The position numbers and the translations under genes are program-made. The notes beneath the pieces are model-generated. The model did not search any database. It worked only from the letters and a program-made list of their open reading frames with translations, and was not told where the DNA came from. Positions 18,346 through 26,831 of a stretch of DNA of 64,000 bases are shown here, piece by piece. The stretch is from Streptomyces sp. WP-1. GTDB lineage: Bacteria; Actinomycetota; Actinomycetes; Streptomycetales; Streptomycetaceae. The stretch covers positions 434,001 through 498,000 of the forward strand of contig NZ_CP123923.1 in assembly GCF_030450125.1 (NCBI RefSeq), read 5' to 3'. The first letter of the stretch is position 1. Each line of letters starts with the position of its first letter.

Positions 18346-18451
18346 CGGCCTGGCGTTCCAAGGATCTGGTCCCGCTGTCCCTCGCGTTCGACTCGCTCAT
18401 GGTCCAAGATCTCCGCGCACACCATCGTTTCCCCGCAGAAAGCAGCCGACC

Positions 18452-19873
18452 ATGAGTGAAACCATCCGGCACAGCCCCGCCCGCGCCGTCGTCATCGGGG
18501 GCAGTATGGCCGGCATGCTCGCCGCGGCCGCCGTCAAGGACCAGGTCGGAGCGGTGGAGATCATCGAGTGCCACGATCTTCCCGAGGGGCCGGAGCCGCG
18601 CGTCGGTGTCCCGCAGGCCGTACATATCCATCTCCTCCAGTCCGGTGGCGTGGACGCGTTGGAGGAGTTGCTGCCCGGTGTGATCGACCAGTTGGAGTCC
18701 GCGGGCGCGCATCGCATACCGGTGACCACCAATATGGTCATCTATTCGCCCGAGGGCTGGTACCGGCGCTGGCAACGCGCCACGCACCGGCTTGTGACCG
18801 CGAGCCGGGACCTGACGGACCATGTCGTCCGGGAACGGGTGCTCAAGGAACCTCATGTCAGCGTTCGTACGCGCACCCGGGTGACCGGGTTGCTCGGTGA
18901 CGGGCGCCGGGTCACCGGCGTGCGCGTCCACACCTCGGGCGGGAGTGAGGGCGAGCGTGAGACCGAACTGCGTGCCGATCTGGTGATCGACGCGTCCGGC
19001 CGGGCCTCCCGTATGCCCCAGTGGCTCGCCGAGCTGGGGATCGGCAATCTCGCCGAGGACCGCGTCGACTCCGGTCTCGTCTACGCGAGCCGTATGTACC
19101 GCGCTCCGGTTCCCACCCGCGGCTGGCCGGTGGTCAGCGTGAACGCCGACCCGAGGCTGCCCGAACCCGCCAGTGCCGGTGGCATCCTGCCGATCGAGGG
19201 CGACCGCTGGCATGTCAGCCTGATGGGCGGCCCCGGCGGACAGCCGACCCGGGACGCGGACGCGTTCGAGCCCTTCGCGCGTACCCTGCGGCACCCGATC
19301 ATCGCCGACCTCCTCGAACGTGCCGAGCCGCTCACCGACGTCAGCATCACGCACAGCACGGTCAACCGGCGGTACTACTACGAGCGGCTCAAGTCCTGGC
19401 CCGACGGACTGGTGGCGCTGGGCGACTCGGTCGCGGCCTTCAATCCCATGTACGGACAGGGCCTTTCGGTGATCGCCCGAGGCGCCCTGGCGCTGCGCGA
19501 TCTGGCCCGCGGCGGGCTGGTCCCGGGGTTGTCGCGGCGCGCCCAGCGGGCGATCGCGCGGCCGGTCGAGGCGGCATGGGCGCTGACCATCGGGCAGGAC
19601 ATCCACTTCTCCACGACCACCGGCAGGAACCCGCACTTCGCCGACCGGCTTCTCCAGCGGTACGTCAACCGTCTCTCCCTCGCCGCGACCGGCTCCTTCC
19701 GCACGGCCACGGCCCTGACCGACGTGCTGACCCTCCAGGCCCCGCCCACGTCCCTGGTCCGGCCCGGTGTGCTGCTCTCCGCTCTGGTGGGGCCGCTGCG
19801 ACCGCGGCTGGAGGGGCCGCAGTTCACACCGGAGGAGCTGAGGCTTCTCGACGGCGTGCGTGAGCGGTCGTAG
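18452..19873 (+). CDS. FAD-dependent monooxygenase/oxidoreductase
   Basis: 473 aa, ATG at 18452. The N-terminal Rossmann FAD site is AVVIGGSMAGMLAAAAV (about 11-27). The second FAD motif is LVIDASGRASRMPQWL, and the GD motif LVALGDSVAAFNPMYGQGLSV binds the ribityl chain. This places it with aromatic-type flavin monooxygenases (PF01494-like/2-polyprenyl-6-methoxyphenol hydroxylase-like). It is the last, intact member of the XRE/metallopeptidase/MAB_1171c cassette. Substrate unknown. The ribosome site is weak, so coupling to the now-broken upstream genes may once have driven translation. Confidence 0.85.
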   Translation: MSETIRHSPARAVVIGGSMAGMLAAAAVKDQVGAVEIIECHDLPEGPEPRVGVPQAVHIHLLQSGGVDALEELLPGVIDQLESAGAHRIPVTTNMVIYSPEGWYRRWQRATHRLVTASRDLTDHVVRERVLKEPHVSVRTRTRVTGLLGDGRRVTGVRVHTSGGSEGERETELRADLVIDASGRASRMPQWLAELGIGNLAEDRVDSGLVYASRMYRAPVPTRGWPVVSVNADPRLPEPASAGGILPIEGDRWHVSLMGGPGGQPTRDADAFEPFARTLRHPIIADLLERAEPLTDVSITHSTVNRRYYYERLKSWPDGLVALGDSVAAFNPMYGQGLSVIARGALALRDLARGGLVPGLSRRAQRAIARPVEAAWALTIGQDIHFSTTTGRNPHFADRLLQRYVNRLSLAATGSFRTATALTDVLTLQAPPTSLVRPGVLLSALVGPLRPRLEGPQFTPEELRLLDGVRERS

Positions 19874-19874
19874 A

Positions 19875-20075
19875 CCGGGCAGGTCGTCGACCGGGCAGGT
19901 CGTCGACCGGGCAGGTCGTCGACCGGGCAGGTCGTCGACCGGGCAGGTCGTCGACCGGGCAGGTCGTCGACCGGGCAGGTCGTCGACCGGGCAGGTCGTC
20001 GACCGGGCAGGTCGTCGACCGGGCAGGTCGTCGACCGGGCAGGTCGTCGACCGGGCAGGTCGTCGACCGGGCAGG
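19875..20075 (+). repeat. 16-bp minisatellite, 12.6 copies
   Basis: Unit CCGGGCAGGTCGTCGA repeated 12 full times plus 9 bases, with perfect identity between copies. It starts 2 bases after the monooxygenase stop codon. The perfect identity implies recent expansion. It has no dyad-spacer structure, so it is not a CRISPR array. Confidence 0.97.
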
Positions 20076-20172
20076 GCTCGGGCATGTCAGTGGCGCGTCA
20101 GCCGCCCGTCAGCGGGCCCTGCCACTCTCTTCCATGTGAACGGTTCGGGGCGCCGCCCGGAGCCGGGAATGA

Positions 20173-20271
20173 GGAGAGGTGCCCGGAGCGGTTTATCGGG
20201 GACCACCGAGCCACGCCTCATGGTCGGGTCCTTCGCGGCCCACGCAGGTTCAAATCCTGCCCTCTCCGCCA
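20173..20271 (+). ncRNA. serine-tRNA-like structured element, copy 2
   Basis: Same architecture as copy 1: acceptor GGAGAGG/CCTCTCC, G plus CCA at 20268-20271, T arm GCAGG-TTCAAAT-CCTGC, GACCA...TGGTC extended arm. The variable arm is GGGTC/GGCCC with loop CTTCGC; T pairs G, so the stem is preserved although the sequence differs from copy 1. CCATGTGAACGG lies at 20132-20143, 30 bases upstream. It stands directly before the cpt gene and after the minisatellite. Confidence 0.6.
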
Positions 20272-20329
20272 TGGTGGGTCAGCAGGGAAGTCAGGCTGAA
20301 ACACGTTTCGTCCGTCGCTCCGACGCCTC

Positions 20330-20342
20330 TACTGTGGCGCGG
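20330..20342 (+). promoter_or_regulatory. putative leaderless promoter of cpt
   Basis: TACTGT (20330-20335) is a -10 hexamer ending 6 bases before the GTG start at 20342, the spacing of a leaderless Streptomyces transcript. No ribosome-binding site precedes the GTG. The -35 is not obvious. Confidence 0.45.
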
Positions 20343-20875
20343 TGACGACTCAGGTGATCGTGGTCAACGGCGGTTCCAGCTCCGGGAAGTCCGGGATCAT
20401 CCGGTGCCTCCAGGCGATCCTGCCGGATCCATGGCTGGCGCTCGGCACGGACACCATGGTGGAAGCGCTGCCCGCCGCCATGCGGGCGTCGGACGGCGGG
20501 ATCGAGTTCGCCGCGGACGGGCAGGTCAGCGTCGGGCCCGAGTTCCGGGCGCTGGAGGCGGCGTGGATCGAGGGAATCGCCGCGATGGCCCGTGCGGGCG
20601 CACGGGTCGTCGTCGACGAGGTCTTCCTCGGCGGGTCGTCGTCGCAGCAGCGATGGCAGAAAGCCCTGGAGGGGCTGCGGGTGCTGTGGGTCGGAGTCCG
20701 CTGCGAGGCCGCAGTGGCGGCGGGCCGTGAACTCGCGCGCGGTGACCGGGCGGTGGGGATGGCGGCCTCCCAGGCGGACGTGGTCCACCGAGGCGTGACG
20801 TACGACCTGGAGGTCGACACCACGCACACGGAGGCGCTGGAGTGCGCTCGGGCCATCGCGGCACGGGTCGAGTGA
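20342..20875 (+). CDS. cpt: chloramphenicol 3-O-phosphotransferase-like protein
   Basis: 177 aa, GTG start. Walker [16 protein letters not shown] (about 9-23) follows VIVVNG. Then come [11 protein letters not shown] (catalytic-Asp region), [11 protein letters not shown], and [20 protein letters not shown], the CPT lid/arginine region, with the C-terminus [18 protein letters not shown]. Length and motifs match the CPT family of Streptomyces venezuelae, which inactivates chloramphenicol by phosphorylating its primary hydroxyl. Many homologues have untested substrates. It is preceded by a tRNA-like element and a leaderless promoter. Confidence 0.9.
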   Translation: MTTQVIVVNGGSSSGKSGIIRCLQAILPDPWLALGTDTMVEALPAAMRASDGGIEFAADGQVSVGPEFRALEAAWIEGIAAMARAGARVVVDEVFLGGSSSQQRWQKALEGLRVLWVGVRCEAAVAAGRELARGDRAVGMAASQADVVHRGVTYDLEVDTTHTEALECARAIAARVE

Positions 20876-20969
20876 CTCGCTGGCTCAAGTTCCGCTCAGA
20901 AGGTGCGCGTACGGCGGCGAAACTGGTGCACAATTCCTTCCAGGACCGCGTTCACCTGGGGGAACACGC

Positions 20970-21155
20970 ATGAAGAACTTGCTTGCCCGCGTCATGACTC
21001 GTATTCAGGACACCGTTTCCGGCCGTCGGGACATCAAGGAGTACGAGGCCCGCGAGGCCGAACACCGCAGCGCGCACAACCGTGACGCCAACCTGGCCCA
21101 GCACTACATTCCGACGGCACCGCAGATCCCCACGAGCGGTCCCGGCAACATGTGA
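20970..21155 (+). CDS. small hypothetical protein (61 aa)
   Basis: ATG at 20970 preceded by GGGGG 6 bases upstream. The predicted peptide is basic and amphipathic at the start (MKNLLARVMTRIQDTVSG), then strongly charged with EYEAREAEHRSAHNRDANLA and a Pro-rich end. Codon use is typical of Streptomyces. I do not recognise a family. Its own intergenic region holds a CACAAT -10-like hexamer near 20928. Confidence 0.6.
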   Translation: MKNLLARVMTRIQDTVSGRRDIKEYEAREAEHRSAHNRDANLAQHYIPTAPQIPTSGPGNM

Positions 21156-21228
21156 GTGCTTTTGCAGGAGGGTGGCGGCATGCGCGGGACGGGGCCGCGC
21201 ATCCGCTGTGGAGGAAGGCCCGGCCGGG

Positions 21229-21585
21229 TCAGGGCACCGTCACGGCCTCTGGAGCGGGGGCCGTCAGGTCGGGGCGCAGTCGCGCGCGGAGTTGTTCGAA
21301 CGCCGCCGGGATTGGGCGTCGGGGCAGGAAGGCGCTGATCCGGCGGACGCAGTCCAGGGGGCTCGTCGTGGCTGAGCACATGGTCGACCACGACGTGGTT
21401 GCCGACGGCTGCCATGCTGGCGACCGCGCGGTGGAAGCCCATCCATGTGCGTCTCAGAATGGCGGGCAGCTCTTGCGGGTCGGCCCCCCGGCGGGTGCGC
21501 ATCGCGTGGATGGCGTCCACCGGCAGGTGGAAGCTCGGCTCGGTCAGCATCTCCAGCAGTTCCCTCGCGATGCTGAGCGCGAAGG
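21229..21585 (-). pseudogene. second CPT-like phosphotransferase, truncated and frameshifted
   Basis: Minus strand encodes FHLPVDAIHAMRTRRGADP and ELPAILRRTWMGFHRAVASM, then AAVGNHVVVDHVLS, the central part of a CPT-family kinase. After a deletion and frame change it continues LDCVRRISAFLPRRPIPAAF to a stop at 21229. The Walker A N-terminus is missing, replaced by the IS5-family fragment. It is related to, but clearly distinct from, the intact cpt 350 bp away. Confidence 0.6.
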
Positions 21586-22031
21586 TCCACCTGGCCGCGG
21601 ACGGCGGGGCACGGGCTCTGCTCTTCACCATCACCGCAGGTCACGCTGGTGACGCGCCTGCCTTCGAGACCGTGATGTCCCGCAACCGCGTCCCGCGCAG
21701 CGGCCTCGAAAGACCACGGACCCGGCCCCTCGCCCCGCCGGCCGACCGGGCCTGCTCCTCCCGCGCCGTCCGCAGCCACCTCCGGCGCCGGGGAATCCGG
21801 GCGGTGATCCCGCAGCCTCCCGACCAGATCAGCCACCGCCTGCGGCGGGGCCGCAGAGGCGGCCGCCCACCCGGCTTCGACCGCGAGACATACAAGCAGC
21901 GGAACACCGTCGAGCGGTGCATCAACCGGCTCAAGCAGTGGCACGGCCCGGCCACACGAACCGACAAACTCGCCATCGCCCACCAGGCCGCACTCCACCT
22001 CGCCGGCATCCTCATCTGGATCCGACGCTGA
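21580..22031 (+). mobile_element. IS5-family transposase remnant (C-terminal part)
   Basis: Plus-strand frame encodes SAKVHLAADGGARALLFTIT, then GHAGDAPAFETVMSR, RRRGIRAVIPQPPDQI and the family tail KQRNTVERCINRLKQWHG...LHLAGILIWIRR, the IS5/IS427-like DDE domain. The N-terminal half and terminal inverted repeats are absent, and the usual ADKAYSS motif has become ADRACSS. It is therefore an inactive fragment. It abuts truncated genes on both sides. Confidence 0.8.
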
Positions 22032-22346
22032 CCGAAAAGGCAGCACCTGGGCCCACTTCGCGGCGACGTCGAAGACCTTGAGCAGCGGGCCGCTCCAGGC
22101 CAGCGCCTGCTGGGTGGCGATGTTGTACCGGCGGGCCAGGTATTCGAGCGGTGAGGCGACGTCGTAACGGCGGCGCAGCCGGTTCCGGCGCTGGGCGGAC
22201 AGCCAGGCGCCGACGCCGGTCGCGAGCGCGAGCGGCAGGAAGGCCCAGACGTAGAGCGTGATGCCGTGGCTGTAGGCGACCGCCGCGTAGGCGACGAACA
22301 CCGCGGCGCTGTAAACGGTAGGGCGGTAGGGGTAAGAGGCCGTCAT
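22032..22346 (-). pseudogene. small membrane protein truncated by the IS fragment
   Basis: From ATG 22346 the minus strand encodes ~105 residues. There are two hydrophobic segments (YSAAVFVAYAAVAYSHGITL and YVWAFLPLALATGVGAWL), then a charged region RRNRLRRRYDVASPLEYLAR ending ...LKVFDVAAKWAQVLPF. The reading frame then runs straight into the IS5 remnant. The family is not recognised; the C-terminus is lost. Confidence 0.55.
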
Positions 22347-22392
22347 GAGCGCCGACGGCCCCGGCCTCCATCGACATGGACGGAAGCTCGAC

Positions 22393-22420
22393 TTGACCAA
22401 GCAGTCTGCGTATGTAGACT
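22393..22420 (+). promoter_or_regulatory. promoter and operator upstream of iclR-type gene
   Basis: TTGACC (22393-22398), a 16-base spacer and TAGACT (22415-22420) form a promoter reading toward the IclR gene. The inverted repeat AGTCT-N8-AGACT (22403-22420) overlaps spacer and -10. Its reverse complement matches 15 of 16 bases of the palindrome at 25742-25757. Confidence 0.65.
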
Positions 22421-22598
22421 CAGTTCTCATCCATGCTTTCAGTGCGCACGTTAGCCTTGCGTACAGGGGCGGTCAATGTCGCGGGAGGAGTTCGTTGACG
22501 CGACGGGGAGAGGACGCCTTGTCCGGTAGGTCGGGACGCCGACTGTGGTCAGAGAGGCCCGAGTTGACGGTCGAGAGGTCGGAATGGGGGGGGCACGC

Positions 22599-23390
22599 AT
22601 GACCGGGACAGGTGACACCGGGCGCGGGCCGGTGAAATCGGCGGAGCGCACCGTTCAGCTCATGGAGGTGCTGTCGGCCTCGCCGGAGCGGCTCACCCTG
22701 GGCCGGCTCCAGGAACTCACCGGCTACCCGCGCTCAAGCCTGTACGCGCTGCTGCGCACCCTGGTGGCGCTGAAGTGGATCGAGGTCGAGGAGGGCGGCG
22801 AGGCGGCCGGCTTCGGCATCGGCCCACGCGCCCTGCTGTGCGGCACGGCGTATCTGGACCGGGACCCGGCACTGCCGTACGCGGTGCGCCAGATCGAGCA
22901 GCTGCGCGCGGACGTCGGCTACACCACCCACTACGCCCGCCTGGACGGCTCGAACGTCATCTACCTCGCCACCCGCGAGGCCACGGACTCCCGCCGGCTG
23001 ACCTCCCGCGTGGGCCGCCAACTCCCCGCGCATGCCACGGCCTTGGGCAAGGCACTGCTCTCCGAGCTGACCGCGCGGGAGGTGGACGCACTGCTGTCCG
23101 AGCAGCCTCTGGAGGCGCTCACCCCCCACACGGTCACCCGCCGCCCGGCCCTGCGCGAGGAGCTGGAGCAGACGCGTACCCGCGGCTGGGCGCTGGAGAG
23201 CGAGCAGAACACGCCTGGACTGTGCTGTGTCGCGGCGACGGTGTCGTACCGCATCCCGGCGACCGACGCGATCAGCTGCTCGATCCCGCTGGACCACGCC
23301 ACGGACCAGGAGATCGAACGGGTCGCGGAGGCGGTGACCCGGCACGCCACGGCACTGGCGGGAACACTGCGGCGCAACGGCATCCGCTGA
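22599..23390 (+). CDS. IclR-family regulator of hexuronate catabolism
   Basis: 263 aa, ATG 22599. The winged HTH at about 12-75 has VKSAERTVQLMEVLSASPER, RLQELTGYPRSSLYALLRTL. The IclR effector domain (~85-260) has GSNVIYLATREA, LPAHATALGKALLSEL, RGWALESEQNTPGLCCVAA and IPATDAISCSIPL. The neighbouring uronate genes and the shared palindromes (22403, 25742) indicate it controls its own gene and the gudD/kdgD operon. The effector is probably a pathway intermediate; this is inferred from context. Confidence 0.9.
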   Translation: MTGTGDTGRGPVKSAERTVQLMEVLSASPERLTLGRLQELTGYPRSSLYALLRTLVALKWIEVEEGGEAAGFGIGPRALLCGTAYLDRDPALPYAVRQIEQLRADVGYTTHYARLDGSNVIYLATREATDSRRLTSRVGRQLPAHATALGKALLSELTAREVDALLSEQPLEALTPHTVTRRPALREELEQTRTRGWALESEQNTPGLCCVAATVSYRIPATDAISCSIPLDHATDQEIERVAEAVTRHATALAGTLRRNGIR

Positions 23391-23534
23391 GGCCCGTCAC
23401 GCGCCGCGTCCGGCACGAACCGGGCAGCCCCGGCGCAGGGCATGATGCCCAGCGGTGCGACGCGCAAGGCATGGGTGCCCCGCCGGTCCGACGCGCGGGG
23501 CACCGCCGCTCTCGTTCCTCGCGGCCAGGGGGCC

Positions 23535-24803
23535 TCACCAGCGCGGGACCTTCTTCTCGTACGACGGATCGACGCGCCGCATGTATCCGGTGTCGTCGCG
23601 GTTGCGCAGGCCGCAGGAGACGTACTGCTCGTGCAGCCGGGCCAGCGCGTCGCGGTCGAGTTCGACACCGAGGCCGGGGCTGGTGGGTACGGCGACGGAG
23701 CCGTCGCGGAACTCCAGGGCGCCCGGCGCGACGACCTCCTCGGTCTTCCACGGCCAGTGGGTGTCGCAGGCGTACGTCAGGTTCGGTGTGGCCGACGCCA
23801 GATGGGTCATCGCGGCAAGGCTGATGCCGAGATGCGAGTTGGAGTGCATGGACAGGCCCAGGTCGAAGGTGTCGCAGATCCCGGCGAGCACCTTCGAGCG
23901 CTGGAGGCCGCCCCAGTAGTGGTGGTCGGAGAGGACGACCTGGACCGCGTCCAGGGCCACGGCGGACTTGAGTTCGTCGAAGGCGACCACGCACATGTTG
24001 GTGGCGAGCGGCATGGGCGCCTCGCGGGCGACCCGGGCCATGCCCTCCTGTCCCGGTGTGGGGTCCTCCAGGTATTCGAGGACGCCGTCGAGTTCGCGGG
24101 CGACCATCAGGGAAGTGTCCACCGTCCAGGCCGCGTTCGGGTCGAGCCGCAGCGGCCGGCCGGGGAACGCCTCGCGCAGGGCGCGGACCGCCTCGATCTC
24201 CTCCTCGGGCCGGAAGACGCCGCCCTTGAGCTTGATGGCCGTGAATCCGTAGCCGTCGATCATGCGCCGGGCCTGCGCGACGATGCCCTCGGGGTCGAGC
24301 GCCGCGCCCCAGGCGTCGGGGTCGTCGCCGGGGTGCCCGGCCCACTTGTAGAACAGGTAGGCGCTGAAGGGTACTTGGTCCCGTACGGCGCCGCCGAGCA
24401 GGTCGGAGACCGGCCGTCCGGCGGCCTTGCCCTGGATGTCGAGGCAGGCGACCTCGAACGGCGAGAAGACCCGGTCCACCGTGCCGCTGCTGGTGATCAT
24501 GCCGGTGAGGCCGTGGCCGTCGCTGCCGGTGTCCCCGCCGAGCGCGGCCGCGACCGCGGCGTACATCCGGCCCAGGTGGTGGACGTCCAGGCCCACCAGG
24601 GCGTCGGCGGCCTGCCGCAGCCTGCGCAGATGCCCCTCGTCGGCGTAGGTCTCGCCGAGGCCGGTGATCCCCTGATCGGTGTGCACCTCCAGGACGGCGC
24701 GCAGCGCGTACGGCTCGTGCACGCCGACCGCGTTGAGCAGAGCCTGGTCACGGAAGGCGACGGGGGTGACGGTGACGTCGGTGACGCGGATCGTGTCGCT
24801 CAT
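23535..24803 (-). CDS. gudD: glucarate dehydratase (enolase superfamily)
   Basis: 422 aa, ATG 24803, coupled to the upstream gene by ATGA overlap. Enolase-superfamily architecture: a capping domain up to ~130 (TDQGITGLGETYADEG) and a TIM barrel with TAIKLKGG, metal ligands in RLDPNAAW...YLEDP...TNMCVV, and the late His motif SMHSNSHLG. The length and SPFEVACLDIQGKAAGRPV are characteristic of glucarate/galactarate-type dehydratases. It converts D-glucarate to 5-dehydro-4-deoxy-D-glucarate, the substrate of the neighbouring dehydratase. Galactarate activity is not excluded. Confidence 0.9.
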   Translation of the reverse strand: MSDTIRVTDVTVTPVAFRDQALLNAVGVHEPYALRAVLEVHTDQGITGLGETYADEGHLRRLRQAADALVGLDVHHLGRMYAAVAAALGGDTGSDGHGLTGMITSSGTVDRVFSPFEVACLDIQGKAAGRPVSDLLGGAVRDQVPFSAYLFYKWAGHPGDDPDAWGAALDPEGIVAQARRMIDGYGFTAIKLKGGVFRPEEEIEAVRALREAFPGRPLRLDPNAAWTVDTSLMVARELDGVLEYLEDPTPGQEGMARVAREAPMPLATNMCVVAFDELKSAVALDAVQVVLSDHHYWGGLQRSKVLAGICDTFDLGLSMHSNSHLGISLAAMTHLASATPNLTYACDTHWPWKTEEVVAPGALEFRDGSVAVPTSPGLGVELDRDALARLHEQYVSCGLRNRDDTGYMRRVDPSYEKKVPRW

Positions 24804-25726
24804 CGGGCGGAGTCCTCCACCAGGGCCAGGCCCGCGTCGGTGATCCGGCGCAGGGCGTCGAGGTGTTCGGGGGCCGGGTCGACCAGCGGGGGCCGCACTC
24901 CGCCGACGTCCAGACCCTGTTGGCGTACACCGGCCTTCACCAGTGAGACGGCGTAGCCCGGTACCAGGTCGCGCAGGGCCACGAGCGGGTGGAAGAACTC
25001 CCGCTGGAGCCGCTCCACTGTGGCCGTGTCCCCCTTCTCGACCGCCCGGTAGAAGGCGTTGGAGATCTCGGGGGCGAAGCAGAAGACGGCGGAGGAGTAC
25101 AGGGTGACACCGATGCCGCGGTAGGCGGGGACGGTCACCTCGGCGGTGGGCATGCCGTTGAAGAACTGGAACTCCTTTCCGGTGCCCGCGAGTTCGTGTC
25201 GTACGGCGGTCACGATGCGGGAGAGCCGGTCGAGGTCGCCGACGCCGTCCTTGAAACCGACCACCTTGTCGTGGCGGGCGAGTTCGGCGGCGGTCCCGGC
25301 GTCGAAGCGGGCGTTGGAACGGTTGTAGACGATGAGGGGCAGGTCGCCGGTGTCCGCGACCTCGCGCACGTAGGCGGCGAGTCCGGCCGCCGGGGCCTGG
25401 ACCAGGTAGGGCGGCAGCAGGAGCAGACCGTCGGCGCCCGCGTCCTGGGCGATGCGCGCGTATGCGCGGGCCAGTGGCAGCGGGCCGCCGGTGCCGGCGT
25501 ACACCGGGACGCGGCCGGCCACGGTATCGACGGCGGTGCGCACGGCCGCGCCGTACTCCTCGGGGCTCAGCGCGTGGAACTCGCCCGTACCGCAGGCGAC
25601 GAAGACCCCGCCGGGGACGGCGGCCAGGCCACGGCGCAGGTGCTCGGCAAGCACCTCCCGGTCGACCTGCCCCGACGCCGCGAAGGGCGTCACCGGAAAG
25701 AACAGCACGCCGTCGAACATGGGCAC
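24800..25726 (-). CDS. kdgD: 5-dehydro-4-deoxyglucarate dehydratase (DHDPS superfamily)
   Basis: 308 aa from GTG 25726, preceded by GAGGAG 6 bases upstream; ATG 25720 is an alternative. It has the DapA-like TIM barrel: LFFPVTPFAASGQVD, the GTGEFHALSPEEY loop, GLLLLPPYLV, the conserved Tyr of LPLIVYNRSNARF and the Schiff-base Lys in VVGFKDGVGD. It decarboxylates and dehydrates 5-dehydro-4-deoxyglucarate to 2,5-dioxopentanoate. It is the first gene of the kdgD-gudD operon, and the IclR-type palindrome sits 16 bases upstream of its start. Confidence 0.9.
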   Translation of the reverse strand: MPMFDGVLFFPVTPFAASGQVDREVLAEHLRRGLAAVPGGVFVACGTGEFHALSPEEYGAAVRTAVDTVAGRVPVYAGTGGPLPLARAYARIAQDAGADGLLLLPPYLVQAPAAGLAAYVREVADTGDLPLIVYNRSNARFDAGTAAELARHDKVVGFKDGVGDLDRLSRIVTAVRHELAGTGKEFQFFNGMPTAEVTVPAYRGIGVTLYSSAVFCFAPEISNAFYRAVEKGDTATVERLQREFFHPLVALRDLVPGYAVSLVKAGVRQQGLDVGGVRPPLVDPAPEHLDALRRITDAGLALVEDSAR

Positions 25727-25741
25727 GTGACACTCCTCGTC

Positions 25742-25757
25742 GTCTACATATGCAGAC
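25742..25757. promoter_or_regulatory. IclR-type operator in front of kdgD-gudD
   Basis: GTCTACATATGCAGAC is identical in 15 of 16 positions to the reverse complement of the palindrome overlapping the iclR promoter. It lies between kdgD (minus) and the uronate dehydrogenase gene (plus), so one site could control both transcription units. Confidence 0.7.
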
Positions 25758-25882
25758 AGGCTCCACATTTGCGAACTAGCCTTCGAACTGTAAGACTCGC
25801 CCCGGAGTACGGTCAAGACGCCCATGGACACGCCGGGCCGCCATGGAGCCGGCGCGGAGCCGCCACGAAGGAGATGAGGCGA

Positions 25883-26758
25883 GTGAGTCAGCGCATCGTG
25901 ATCACCGGAGCCGCCGGAGGGGTCGGCACCCTGCTCCGTCCCCGGCTGGCCCGCGCGGACCGGACCCTGCGGCTGCTCGACGTGGCGCCGGTGCCCGAGG
26001 CGGCCGTGGGCGAGGACGTGGAGACCGTCCGGTTGTCGGTGACGGACCTGCCGGGGATGCGCGAGGCCCTCACCGGCGCCGACGCGGTGATCCACCTCGG
26101 CGGACTGAGCGTCGAGGGGCCGTGGGACGAGATCCTCGACATCAACATCAACGGCACCCGCACGGTCCTCGAAGCGGCCCGCCGGGCCGGTGTACCCCGG
26201 GTGATCATCGCGAGCAGCAGCCACGCGGTGGGGTTCTACCCCCGCAGCGAGGACGAGGCGCCCGACTACCTCTTCCCCCGCCCGGACACCTACTACGGTG
26301 TGAGCAAGGTGGCCGCCGAGGCCCTGGGCAGCCTCTACCACGACCGTTACGGCCTGGACGTGGTCTGCGTCCGTATCGGCGGCTGCTTCGAACGCCCCAT
26401 CGCCACCCGCCAGTTGGCCACCTGGCTCTCCCCCGACGACTGCGCCCGCCTGATGGAGGCCCTGATCGCGGCGCCCTCCCCCGGGTTCCGCGTGGTGTGG
26501 GGCGTCTCGGACAACACCCGCCGCTGGTTCTCGCTGGACGAGGCACGCGCACTGGGCTACGAGCCCCAGGACGACGCCGAGCGCTTCGCCGGGGAACTCG
26601 AAGGCCGCCACGACCCGTTGGACGAGATCTACCTGGGCGGGGCCTTCTGCTCGCCTTCACTGGACGCCGATGACGGCGCGGGCGACCCGGCCGACCCCCA
26701 CGGCGCGCACGACACTCACGACTCCCACGACTCCCACGACACGGACACGAACGCCTGA
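25883..26758 (+). CDS. udh: uronate dehydrogenase (SDR/epimerase fold)
   Basis: 291 aa, GTG 25883 after AAGGAG with 9-base spacing. The NAD site is RIVITGAAGGVGTLLRP (4-20). The catalytic YxxxK is TYYGVSKVAAE, with the Ser of IASSSHAVGFY. Substrate region RRWFSLDEARALGYEPQDDAE and the short length are typical of uronate dehydrogenases, which oxidise D-glucuronate/galacturonate to the aldaro-lactone. An odd C-terminal tail of ~25 residues is built from Asp-His-Ser/Thr triplets (AHDTHDSHDSHDTDTNA) and is not a normal part of the family. It is divergent from kdgD-gudD and followed by the aldehyde dehydrogenase. Confidence 0.85.
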   Translation: MSQRIVITGAAGGVGTLLRPRLARADRTLRLLDVAPVPEAAVGEDVETVRLSVTDLPGMREALTGADAVIHLGGLSVEGPWDEILDININGTRTVLEAARRAGVPRVIIASSSHAVGFYPRSEDEAPDYLFPRPDTYYGVSKVAAEALGSLYHDRYGLDVVCVRIGGCFERPIATRQLATWLSPDDCARLMEALIAAPSPGFRVVWGVSDNTRRWFSLDEARALGYEPQDDAERFAGELEGRHDPLDEIYLGGAFCSPSLDADDGAGDPADPHGAHDTHDSHDSHDTDTNA

Positions 26759-26831
26759 AGCCACACGCAACTCCGCTACCGCTTCCGCGAGTTCACCCTC
26801 ACCGCCCCCGCTCGACCCGGAGGTTCGATCG

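Noticed and set aside
19875..20075. CRISPR array
   Set aside because: Units are directly tandem 16-mers with no spacers, and there are no cas genes.
21580..22031. Active insertion sequence
   Set aside because: The transposase N-terminus and inverted repeats are absent and the DDE region is altered.
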